Shown in pieces: positions 6,595 through 12,340 of a stretch of DNA of 12,340 nucleotides (positions within the stretch are counted from its first letter, which is position 1; each line of letters opens with the position of its first letter). This DNA comes from Candidatus Gastranaerophilales bacterium (lineage in GTDB: Bacteria > Cyanobacteriota > Vampirovibrionia > Gastranaerophilales > CAJFVJ01), in contig JAQUTS010000036.1 of NCBI GenBank assembly GCA_028694275.1, positions 1 to 12,340 of the forward strand, written 5' to 3'. Both the position numbers and the translations under genes were made by a program. The notes under the pieces were generated by a model. It saw only the letters and a list, made by a program, of their open reading frames with translations. It ran no database searches and had not been told where the DNA came from.

Positions 6595-6604
6595 TTCTTA
6601 TCAA
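6575..6604 (+). promoter_or_regulatory. 10-bp hairpin spanning the ilvC stop codon
   Basis: TTGATAAGAA (6575-6584) and TTCTTATCAA (6595-6604) are perfect reverse complements separated by ten bases that end with the TAA stop. Nested inside is a second perfect palindrome, AAGAATTAATTCTT (6586-6599), which competes for the same bases. It has no U-run after it. It may stabilise the 3' end of the ilv message or act as a DNA site; the coding requirement of the last codons makes chance less easy to exclude. Confidence 0.4.
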
Positions 6605-6620
6605 AGACTTAATTCTAAAA

Positions 6621-6653
6621 GCAAAAAGTTGACTTAATCGGTCAACTTTTTGC
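6621..6653 (+). terminator. Intrinsic terminator after ilvC
   Basis: GCAAAAAGTTGAC (6621-6633) and GTCAACTTTTTGC (6641-6653) form a perfect 13-bp stem with a seven-base loop. The A-run before and U-run after the GTTGAC/GTCAAC core is the usual form of a terminator in AT-rich genomes and would work in either direction. It lies 26 bases after the ilvC stop, so it should separate tyrS-ilvBNC from cimA, perhaps incompletely. Confidence 0.7.
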
Positions 6654-6659
6654 TATAAT
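6629..6659 (+). promoter_or_regulatory. Promoter for cimA, overlapping the terminator hairpin
   Basis: TGCTATAAT (6651-6659) is a perfect extended -10 element (TGn-TATAAT). TTGACT at 6629-6634 matches the -35 consensus in five of six positions but with a long 19-bp spacer, which the extended -10 could offset. The -35 lies in the left arm of the terminator stem. Transcription would start near 6666, about 16 bases before the cimA ATG and just upstream of its AAGGA ribosome binding site. GACTTAAT is repeated at 6606-6613 and 6631-6638 around the -35. Confidence 0.65.
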
Positions 6660-6681
6660 ACACTCATAAAAAGGATTTCAA

Positions 6682-8280
6682 ATGCGCAAAATAGAAATAT
6701 ACGACACAACACTCAGAGATGGTGCACAATCAGAGGGAATTGCCTTTTCGGTTAATGATAAGCTAAAAATAATCGAGCTTTTGGATGAACTTGGCGTTGA
6801 TTATATTGAGGCAGGTTGGCCCGGGTCAAATCCTAAAGACATAGAGGTTTTTGAACAGGTTCAAAAACTTAATTTAAAGCATAGCCGTATTGTTGCTTTT
6901 GGGTCCACAAGACGTCCTGATGTTTTGCCATCAGAAGATAAAATTCTTCAAGGACTTTTGGAATCCAATACGGATACGATTACAATTTTTGGCAAAACCT
7001 GGGATTTTCATGTTGAGCATGCTCTCAACACGACGAATGAAGAAAATCTCAAAATGATTTATGACAGTGTTAAATACCTCAAATCATTTGGAAAAGAAGT
7101 ATTTTTTGATGCGGAACATTTTTTTGACGGGTACAAAAACAACCCCGATTACGCAATAAAAGCTGTAGAAACTGCCCATAAAGCGGGTGCTGACAGAATT
7201 ATTCTTTGCGATACTAATGGTGGCTGTATTAATAACGAGGTCTATAGAATAACAAATTTTGTCCAAAAAACGCTCGTTGATGCCAAAATCGGTATCCATT
7301 CTCATAATGATTCTGATATGGCGATTGCAAATGCTGTTGCATCTGTTGAAGCAGGTGCTATGCAGGTGCAAGGTACAATAAACGGATACGGGGAAAGATG
7401 CGGAAATGCGAATCTTTGTTCTGTAATTCCGACTTTGCAGTTGAAGCTTGGTTATGATGTGGTTGCTGAAAAAATCGAAAAACTCACCCATACTGCACGT
7501 CAAATCAGTGAAATAGCAAACAAACGCCTTTATGAAAATGCTCCTTATGTCGGCAGAAGCGCATTTGCCCATAAAGCTGGCATTCACGCGAGCGGTGTTC
7601 GCAAAAATTCAAGTACCTATGAGCATATTTCACCTGAGGATGTCGGCAATAATCGTAGGATTTTGGTCAGTGATCAAGCAGGTTTGGCATCACTTCGCAT
7701 CAAGCTTGAAAAACTTCGCCTCGGGACAAAAGTTTCAGAACAGGAGCTTCCAAAAATCATTGAGCACATCAAACGCCTTGAGTGGGAAGGGTTTACCTTT
7801 GAAAACGCAGATGCATCATTTGAGCTTATGTTGATGGATATTTTGGGCTTGCGTCAAAGATATTTTGAGCTTATGGGTTTTCGTATGATTACGGATACTT
7901 TCCATGAGAGCATGAATGATATCACAGCAGAATCCTCAATCAAAATCAAAATCGAAGATGAAATTATTCACACAGTATCAGAGGGGAATGGCCCTGTTGA
8001 TGCCTTGGATAAAGCGATTCGTAAAGCTTTGGTCAATATTTATCCTGAAATCGAAAAATTTAAACTCAGTGATTTTAAAGTCAGGATTGTGGACGGTAAA
8101 GACGGCACAGGTGCCAGAACCCGCGTGCATATGGAAACAACAGACGGTTACAACAGATGGGATACAGTAGGAGTTAGCCCAAATATAGGCGAGGCAAGTT
8201 ATATGGCCATTATAGACAGTATTTCATTTGGACTTTTGTTGAATAAAGTCGCCTCTAAAAACGCTACTTTAGTCGGATAA
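6682..8280 (+). CDS. cimA: (R)-citramalate synthase
   Basis: A 532-residue member of the isopropylmalate/homocitrate synthase superfamily that condenses pyruvate with acetyl-CoA to (R)-citramalate. The TIM-barrel start has YDTTLRDGAQSEGIAFSVND (catalytic Arg12, metal-binding Asp13) and then GVDYIEAGWPGSNPKD, which is typical of the CimA/TIGR00977 type rather than LeuA. The metal-binding GIHSHND is at 204-210, followed by VQGTINGYGERCGNANL. HKAGIHASGV near residue 300 belongs to the flexible subdomain. The last ~110 residues form the LeuA-type dimer domain (VSEGNGPVDALDKAIRKAL, then GTGARTRVHMETTDG), where isoleucine or leucine feedback binds in relatives. The ATG has AAGGA seven bases upstream and its own promoter at the ilvC terminator. 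Next to ilvBNC it supplies the threonine-independent isoleucine route; leuBCD needed to finish 2-oxobutyrate are not in the window. Confidence 0.93.
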   Translation: MRKIEIYDTTLRDGAQSEGIAFSVNDKLKIIELLDELGVDYIEAGWPGSNPKDIEVFEQVQKLNLKHSRIVAFGSTRRPDVLPSEDKILQGLLESNTDTITIFGKTWDFHVEHALNTTNEENLKMIYDSVKYLKSFGKEVFFDAEHFFDGYKNNPDYAIKAVETAHKAGADRIILCDTNGGCINNEVYRITNFVQKTLVDAKIGIHSHNDSDMAIANAVASVEAGAMQVQGTINGYGERCGNANLCSVIPTLQLKLGYDVVAEKIEKLTHTARQISEIANKRLYENAPYVGRSAFAHKAGIHASGVRKNSSTYEHISPEDVGNNRRILVSDQAGLASLRIKLEKLRLGTKVSEQELPKIIEHIKRLEWEGFTFENADASFELMLMDILGLRQRYFELMGFRMITDTFHESMNDITAESSIKIKIEDEIIHTVSEGNGPVDALDKAIRKALVNIYPEIEKFKLSDFKVRIVDGKDGTGARTRVHMETTDGYNRWDTVGVSPNIGEASYMAIIDSISFGLLLNKVASKNATLVG

Positions 8281-8292
8281 AATTTTATCTGA
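8273..8292 (+). repeat. Palindrome at the cimA stop codon
   Basis: GATAAAATTTTATC (8276-8289) is a perfect 14-bp palindrome containing the cimA TAA. As RNA the stem extends by a G-U, a C-G and a U-A pair to 8273-8292. No U-run follows, so it is unlikely to stop transcription fully. A TAAAAT at 8299-8304 could be a -10 for the next gene, but no -35 was found at the right distance. Confidence 0.3.
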
Positions 8293-8330
8293 ATCTTCTA
8301 AAATAGAGAATAAGGATTAAGGTGGAAGTT

Positions 8331-9470
8331 ATGAAAAAAATACTTGTTTTTATATTGAGTCTTTTAGGATTGATAATTTCTTTCAAGCTCAGTCAAATTT
8401 ATTTTGATGCCAATTTTATGACAGGAACCACCGGGCATTTTTGTTCTATTAATAATGTTATGGACTGTAACGGTGTCGCACAGTCGAAGTTTTCTCATTT
8501 TTTGGGGATACCACTTGCTTTATATGGCTTTGGTTTTTACGTTGCTATTTTGGGGCTTTTGGCTTTGGATAAGCTGCGTGAAAAGTTCAGTTTTTTCAGA
8601 AAACACTTTGAAAACCTGACTCACCCTTTGTCTTATATTCATCTTATGGCAATATTTTCACTTTTTGTGTCAGTCACTTTGGCTTATGTGTCCAATTTCC
8701 AAATTCATAAAATATGTATACTTTGCTATATGACATACGGTATAAATGCTTTGATATTCATTGTTTTGGCTCGTCAGCCATTGTCTGAGAGCATTAAAAA
8801 TACCGTTGATGATTTTAAGGCTTTTATTAAAAATCCAAAAAACAAGATTTTATTACCTTTTATGAGTCTTTTGGCTTTGGTTTTGTTCATTTTTGTCAAT
8901 CAGACCCAAATTATGGTTCCTTCTGCTCAAGATGTTTTGGATAGGGGGAATGTTTTGGGGGATCGAAATTCCCATCTGCGGCTTTATGTTTATAGTGATT
9001 ACAATTGCCCGTATTGTGCAAGGATGAACACGGAGACGCATAAACTTGCGGGAAAGGTTGATGGGCTGAGGATTGATAGAATAGAGTATCCTATGGATAA
9101 AACATGTAACCCTCGCGTTAAAGGTCGGGGGTTTCATAATAGCTGCCAGGCTGCAAGGTATGCTCTGGCGGCTAAAGAGCAGGGCAAATATGTTATGATG
9201 AGCAGTTTGTTGTTTGAACATAGCGATAATTTGAGCGAAAAAAATATCCTGCGCGTAGCTAAAAAACATGGCCTTGATACAGAAAAACTATATAAAGATG
9301 CGCATTCTCAAAAAATAAAAGAAGAGCTTGATGATAATATCAAACAGGCTGTTGATACAGGAATCAACTCCACTCCTTCTGCCAAAATCGGTGTCAAAAT
9401 TTATAATTATTTTTTGTCTTATGATGAGCTCTATGCCATCGTTTCGGAGTATAAAGATGTCGTCAAATAA
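8331..9470 (+). CDS. VKOR-DsbA fusion, disulfide-forming membrane oxidoreductase
   Basis: A 379-residue membrane protein joining both halves of a disulfide-forming pathway. The N-terminal VKOR domain has membrane segments near 4-25, 58-80, 100-122 and 131-147, the loop Cys pair C38/C46 (FCSINNVMDCNGV), the conserved SxFLGIP (55-61) and the quinone-site motif C129-I-L-C132. A further membrane segment (about 173-190) leads to a periplasmic thioredoxin-fold domain with active site C226-P-Y-C229, extra Cys at 259 and 272, and a cis-Pro at P349 in NSTPS. The family passes electrons from folding proteins through the CPYC site to VKOR and then quinone, replacing DsbA plus DsbB. Such fusions are known from cyanobacteria and some other phyla. 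I chose the ATG at 8331 (AAGGTGG five bases upstream); a GTG at 8322, with AAGGA before it, would add three residues. It overlaps queH by 14 bases. Confidence 0.9.
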   Translation: MKKILVFILSLLGLIISFKLSQIYFDANFMTGTTGHFCSINNVMDCNGVAQSKFSHFLGIPLALYGFGFYVAILGLLALDKLREKFSFFRKHFENLTHPLSYIHLMAIFSLFVSVTLAYVSNFQIHKICILCYMTYGINALIFIVLARQPLSESIKNTVDDFKAFIKNPKNKILLPFMSLLALVLFIFVNQTQIMVPSAQDVLDRGNVLGDRNSHLRLYVYSDYNCPYCARMNTETHKLAGKVDGLRIDRIEYPMDKTCNPRVKGRGFHNSCQAARYALAAKEQGKYVMMSSLLFEHSDNLSEKNILRVAKKHGLDTEKLYKDAHSQKIKEELDDNIKQAVDTGINSTPSAKIGVKIYNYFLSYDELYAIVSEYKDVVK

Positions 9471-10002
9471 AGTCCTTCTGCACGCTTGTTGTGCGCCTTG
9501 TCTTACAAATTCGATCGAAGAGTTGATTATAGAAGGATTTGACCCTGTCGTCTATTTTTATAATCCGAATATTTACCCCGAGCAAGAGTATCTTACAAGA
9601 AAAGAAGAGCTGATTCTTTTTTGCAAAAAAAAAGGTTATGAACTTGTTATCGAAGAAGGCGATGAGGGGCTATGGCATAGTTTGTGCGAGCCTTTGGCCA
9701 AAGAACCGGAAGGAGCAAAAAGGTGCGCTGTATGCTTCGAAATGCGTCTTGATAGGGCTGCCAAGTACGCAAAAGAACGGGGTTTTGATTATTTTTGCAC
9801 CACTTTGACAATAAGTCCGCACAAAAACTCAAAGGTGATAAATGAGATAGGAAAATCTCTTTGTCAAAAATACGGGGTGGATTTTTTGGAAAGAAATTTT
9901 AAGAAAAATGACGGTTTTAAAAAAAGTCTTGAGATTTCGAAAAATTATAATCTTTTCAGGCAGGCCTATTGCGGCTGTCAGTATAGTATAAGAAGTATTT
10001 AG
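9457..10002 (+). CDS. queH: Epoxyqueuosine reductase QueH
   Basis: A 181-residue cytoplasmic iron-sulfur protein of the DUF208 family. QueH reduces epoxyqueuosine to queuosine in the wobble position of tRNAs with GUN anticodons (Tyr, His, Asn, Asp), standing in for the cobalamin-dependent QueG. All signature Cys groups are present: HACCAPC (9-15), CAVCFEMRL (90-98) and YCGC (171-174), with FYNPNIYPEQEY (34-45) and TLTISPHKNS between. Length is normal for the single-domain form. The ATG at 9457 is chosen because GGAG lies seven bases upstream and the protein then begins directly before HACC; the frame is open further upstream, inside the VKOR gene, but that sequence is only its shadow. The 14-base overlap with the VKOR-DsbA gene indicates coupled translation. 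No terminator follows. Confidence 0.95.
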   Translation: MSSNKVLLHACCAPCLTNSIEELIIEGFDPVVYFYNPNIYPEQEYLTRKEELILFCKKKGYELVIEEGDEGLWHSLCEPLAKEPEGAKRCAVCFEMRLDRAAKYAKERGFDYFCTTLTISPHKNSKVINEIGKSLCQKYGVDFLERNFKKNDGFKKSLEISKNYNLFRQAYCGCQYSIRSI

Positions 10003-10013
10003 CCCTCAAGATA

Positions 10014-10042
10014 TTGACCAAAACTGAAAAAAACGGCAAAAT
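10014..10042 (+). promoter_or_regulatory. Possible promoter placing the start site at the GH35 ATG
   Basis: TTGACC (10014-10019; five of six) is 17 bp from CAAAAT (10037-10042; four of six). Transcription from it would start about seven bases later, at or next to the ATG at 10049, which would give a leaderless message. A TACT-containing alternative -10 (AATACT, 10040-10045) has a poor 20-bp spacer. The element is weak and rests on spacing. Confidence 0.3.
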
Positions 10043-10048
10043 ACTCTT

Positions 10049-12340
10049 ATGGAAATCTCTTTTAACAAGCATTCACTCATCGTTGATAATGAGCCTGTCT
10101 TTATCAAAAGCGCGGCTTTGCATTATTTTAGGTGTCCCGGTGAAAAAACATGGAAAGATCGTCTGCGTAAGTTAAAAGCGGCAGGGTATAATACTGTTGA
10201 TTTGTATTTTTGTGCAAATTACCATTCAGAAAAAGAAGGTGAGTATGATTTTTCTGATATAAAAGATGTTTCACGTTTGCTTGAAATCACCCGTGAGCTC
10301 GGGCTTTTTGTGATTGCAAGACCCGGGCCTTTTATCAATGCGGAGACTGCAGCAGGCGGATTGCCTTTTTGGCTTGTTGCCAATAAAGATGTCATACCTC
10401 GCAATCGACTTGACGGTAATTATGTCCGTTCGCCTGAGTATATGGCTTTTGTTGAGGAGTGGTATGATCAGATTATTCCTATTTTGAACAAATTTGATAA
10501 TATTATCGCTTTTCAGATTGAAAATGAATACTCGACCAATATGATGGAGCCTGATTATATGCAAGAGCTCTATACAATGGTTCGAAAAAAGGGGATTAAT
10601 GTACCTCTTTTTCACAATGATGCGTATTGCGCCGGACTTTATGCCGATGTGGTTGATATTTATGCGTGTGATACATATCCTTATATTTCACCTGAGCACA
10701 ATTGGCGAGAAGAGACCGATTTTTGCTTTGATACGCTTGATCATCTTGAAGAGACTATCAGAATGTATAAGACTGATGCGCCGTTATTCATCGCTGAGAT
10801 GCAATCAGGCTGGTTTGATAAGTGGTGCTCATCTTATGGCTATAAGCATATTCGGGAGTCATTGGGTGATGAACATATTAATATAGTGACCAAAACAGCT
10901 CTCTCGCAAGGTGTCACGATGTTTAACCATTATATGGGCGCAGGCGGTACATCATGGGATGATATGGCGTGTGATGAGGTTTATTCTTGTTATGATTTTG
11001 CCGCTCCTATCGCCGAAAACGGTATCCCTCAGGCAAATTATTACAAAGCGAAGGAAATAAATTACTTTTTGGATGCATTTAATTTTTCTGCAACAGATGC
11101 GTGCGAAAATCCTCTTGTAATAAGGCCTAATGATAAGCTTTTTATCAAAACACGTCGCGATCATATCAATCTTTGCAATTGGATTTTTATACGAAACCTC
11201 AATCCCGATGTGCAAAAAGTCGGTGCATTTGATTTCAACTTTGAATTGCAGCCTTATGATATGAAAATTATTCCTTATAATCTTGTGTTGAAAGGGTGCA
11301 AAATTGATCTTTCTTCTTTGAGTATTTTTGGAAAAATTGCCACAGAAGATAAAGAAGCAGTGATTTTGATTTTGGAAGAAGATAATTCGATCAAAATTTC
11401 TGATTATGATACATTTTCTTTGGATGAAAAACTCTCATACAAAGAAGAAGTGAATTCTGTTATTTTGAATTTTAATGACATCGAAGATCTTGATTTTGCC
11501 AAAGCATCTTTTACTCGTTTTGGTAAACAAACCGAGTTTATTTTCCTCAAAAAACAAACAGCGGCCAAGACTTGGATTTTGGATAATAAATTCATTTTTG
11601 GGGCGGATTTTATTTGGCCTAATAAAAACGAACTGGCCGTTTCACAAAGTGCCACAATCAAGACTTATGATCTTGAAACTTATTCTGAGCGCAGGATAGA
11701 TTTTGATGAGAAAAAACCGCACTTTGAGGTTACGAGGTTTCGATCGGCATATTGCGCCAAAGAGATTGATATACCTTTCGTTGAGGCTTCTTGGCCTGTG
11801 TGTGATGGGGGTACTGATTCTTTTACCAACAAAATCTACAATGAGTTTATTTGGTATAAAACCACTTTTGATGGCACGGTTGATACTTTTTATATTTGCG
11901 CCAAGCATTGTTTTGCGCTTTATTTGAACGGACAGCAGATTTTTGAGCATAACAGTTATTGCTATGAGCATCTTTATGAAAGAGAAGAATGTGTTACTAT
12001 TATGCCTGATAAGTCTTTCTTTAAAGAAAAAAATGAGCTTACTATCTTGATTCAAAATCTTGGGTTTGATAAGGGATTCAGCAATGATACCAATCTTCCA
12101 AGGGGGCTTTTGTCTTTTGGGAGCTTGCCTGAGCGTGATTTTGTTTGGAAAATAAAAGGGGGCCTTACTCCAAAAGATGAAAATTGGCCTGATTTAGAGC
12201 AGATCGAAGATACTCAAAATCATTACATGCAATATGTTGAGATGGATTTTACTTTTCATAAAAAGATGAGTTATTCACCTTTATATTTGTCTTTTGAGAA
12301 GGCTACATTCAATCGGGCAACTATCTATTTGAATGGACAA
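10049..12340 (+). CDS. Glycoside hydrolase family 35 (beta-galactosidase-like), C-terminus beyond the window
   Basis: Open for 764 codons to the window edge. The N-terminal TIM barrel follows the GH35 pattern: ALHYFRCPGEKTWKDRLRKL (23-42), RPGPFINAE (91-99), GGLPFWL (103-109), the acid/base Glu at E160 in AFQIENEYS, and the nucleophile at E250 in LFIAEMQSGWFDKW. The usual FWNxHEP is CANYHSE (55-61), and the usual ICAEW is INAET (96-100), so the residues around the sugar differ although both catalytic Glu remain. Residues from about 585 onward contain jelly-roll modules typical of GH35 C-termini, with LYLNGQQIF near 635 and a second one starting before the final IYLNGQ. No signal peptide is present, so it probably acts in the cytoplasm on imported oligosaccharides. 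The ATG has no Shine-Dalgarno, and an in-frame stop seven codons upstream excludes a longer start. Exact substrate is unknown; beta-galactoside is the family default. Confidence 0.85.
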   Translation, partial: MEISFNKHSLIVDNEPVFIKSAALHYFRCPGEKTWKDRLRKLKAAGYNTVDLYFCANYHSEKEGEYDFSDIKDVSRLLEITRELGLFVIARPGPFINAETAAGGLPFWLVANKDVIPRNRLDGNYVRSPEYMAFVEEWYDQIIPILNKFDNIIAFQIENEYSTNMMEPDYMQELYTMVRKKGINVPLFHNDAYCAGLYADVVDIYACDTYPYISPEHNWREETDFCFDTLDHLEETIRMYKTDAPLFIAEMQSGWFDKWCSSYGYKHIRESLGDEHINIVTKTALSQGVTMFNHYMGAGGTSWDDMACDEVYSCYDFAAPIAENGIPQANYYKAKEINYFLDAFNFSATDACENPLVIRPNDKLFIKTRRDHINLCNWIFIRNLNPDVQKVGAFDFNFELQPYDMKIIPYNLVLKGCKIDLSSLSIFGKIATEDKEAVILILEEDNSIKISDYDTFSLDEKLSYKEEVNSVILNFNDIEDLDFAKASFTRFGKQTEFIFLKKQTAAKTWILDNKFIFGADFIWPNKNELAVSQSATIKTYDLETYSERRIDFDEKKPHFEVTRFRSAYCAKEIDIPFVEASWPVCDGGTDSFTNKIYNEFIWYKTTFDGTVDTFYICAKHCFALYLNGQQIFEHNSYCYEHLYEREECVTIMPDKSFFKEKNELTILIQNLGFDKGFSNDTNLPRGLLSFGSLPERDFVWKIKGGLTPKDENWPDLEQIEDTQNHYMQYVEMDFTFHKKMSYSPLYLSFEKATFNRATIYLNGQ

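Noticed and set aside
9328..9456. Upstream extension of queH to an earlier in-frame ATG
   Set aside because: It would add 43 residues lying out of frame inside the VKOR-DsbA gene, with no family similarity; the ATG at 9457 has its own GGAG and gives the normal QueH start.
1..12340. CRISPR array, mobile element, prophage, toxin-antitoxin or defence genes
   Set aside because: No regularly spaced repeat array, transposase, integrase, terminal repeats or paired toxin gene was seen. The RHH protein resembles an antitoxin domain, but the next gene is tyrS, not a toxin.

Overview
This window looks like chromosomal DNA from a low-GC, motile (flagellated) bacterium that makes its own branched-chain amino acids. 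The flagellar genes, a VKOR-DsbA fusion of the kind known from cyanobacteria, QueH instead of QueG, and an intracellular family 35 glycosidase would fit a non-photosynthetic relative of Cyanobacteria (Vampirovibrionia/Melainabacteria, for example gut Gastranaerophilales). That placement is an inference from gene content, not from a phylogeny. There is no transposase, integrase, phage gene, CRISPR array, rRNA or tRNA gene. It reads as ordinary core genome with a few unusual regulatory structures.

Layout. Positions 1-1361, minus strand: the start of a flagellar rod/hook-family protein, a gene with a FliK-like C-terminus, and fliJ, closely packed in the order fliJ > fliK-like > rod/hook. Positions 1362-1556: a divergent intergenic region with a perfect 12-bp direct repeat and an inverted half-site. 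Positions 1557-1949, plus strand: a small protein with a charged helix, a Gly/Arg-rich centre and a C-terminal ribbon-helix-helix (RHH) DNA-binding domain. Positions 1950-2024: a promoter-like region with a long dyad that overlaps the tyrS ribosome binding site. Positions 2025-6594: tyrS, ilvB, ilvN and ilvC, tightly spaced and probably one transcription unit. Positions 6575-6659: two successive hairpins, the second a terminator that also holds a promoter. Positions 6682-10002: cimA (citramalate synthase), a VKOR-DsbA fusion and queH. Positions 10049-12340: a GH35 glycoside hydrolase that runs off the end of the window.

How the genes work together. CimA makes (R)-citramalate from pyruvate and acetyl-CoA, the first step of the threonine-independent route to 2-oxobutyrate. 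IlvBN and IlvC then carry 2-oxobutyrate plus pyruvate towards isoleucine, and pyruvate alone towards valine. The leuCD and leuB products also needed for the citramalate route, and ilvD and ilvE, are not here. The VKOR fusion should form disulfides in exported proteins, and QueH should do the last step of queuosine synthesis; they share a transcript with cimA by spacing only.

No wholly new system is evident. The points most worth a second look are the dyad that can hide the tyrS ribosome binding site, the Gly-rich RHH protein with repeats upstream of it, the paired hairpins and promoter between ilvC and cimA, altered cofactor-loop residues in IlvC, and a GH35 enzyme with a changed active-site surround and no Shine-Dalgarno sequence.
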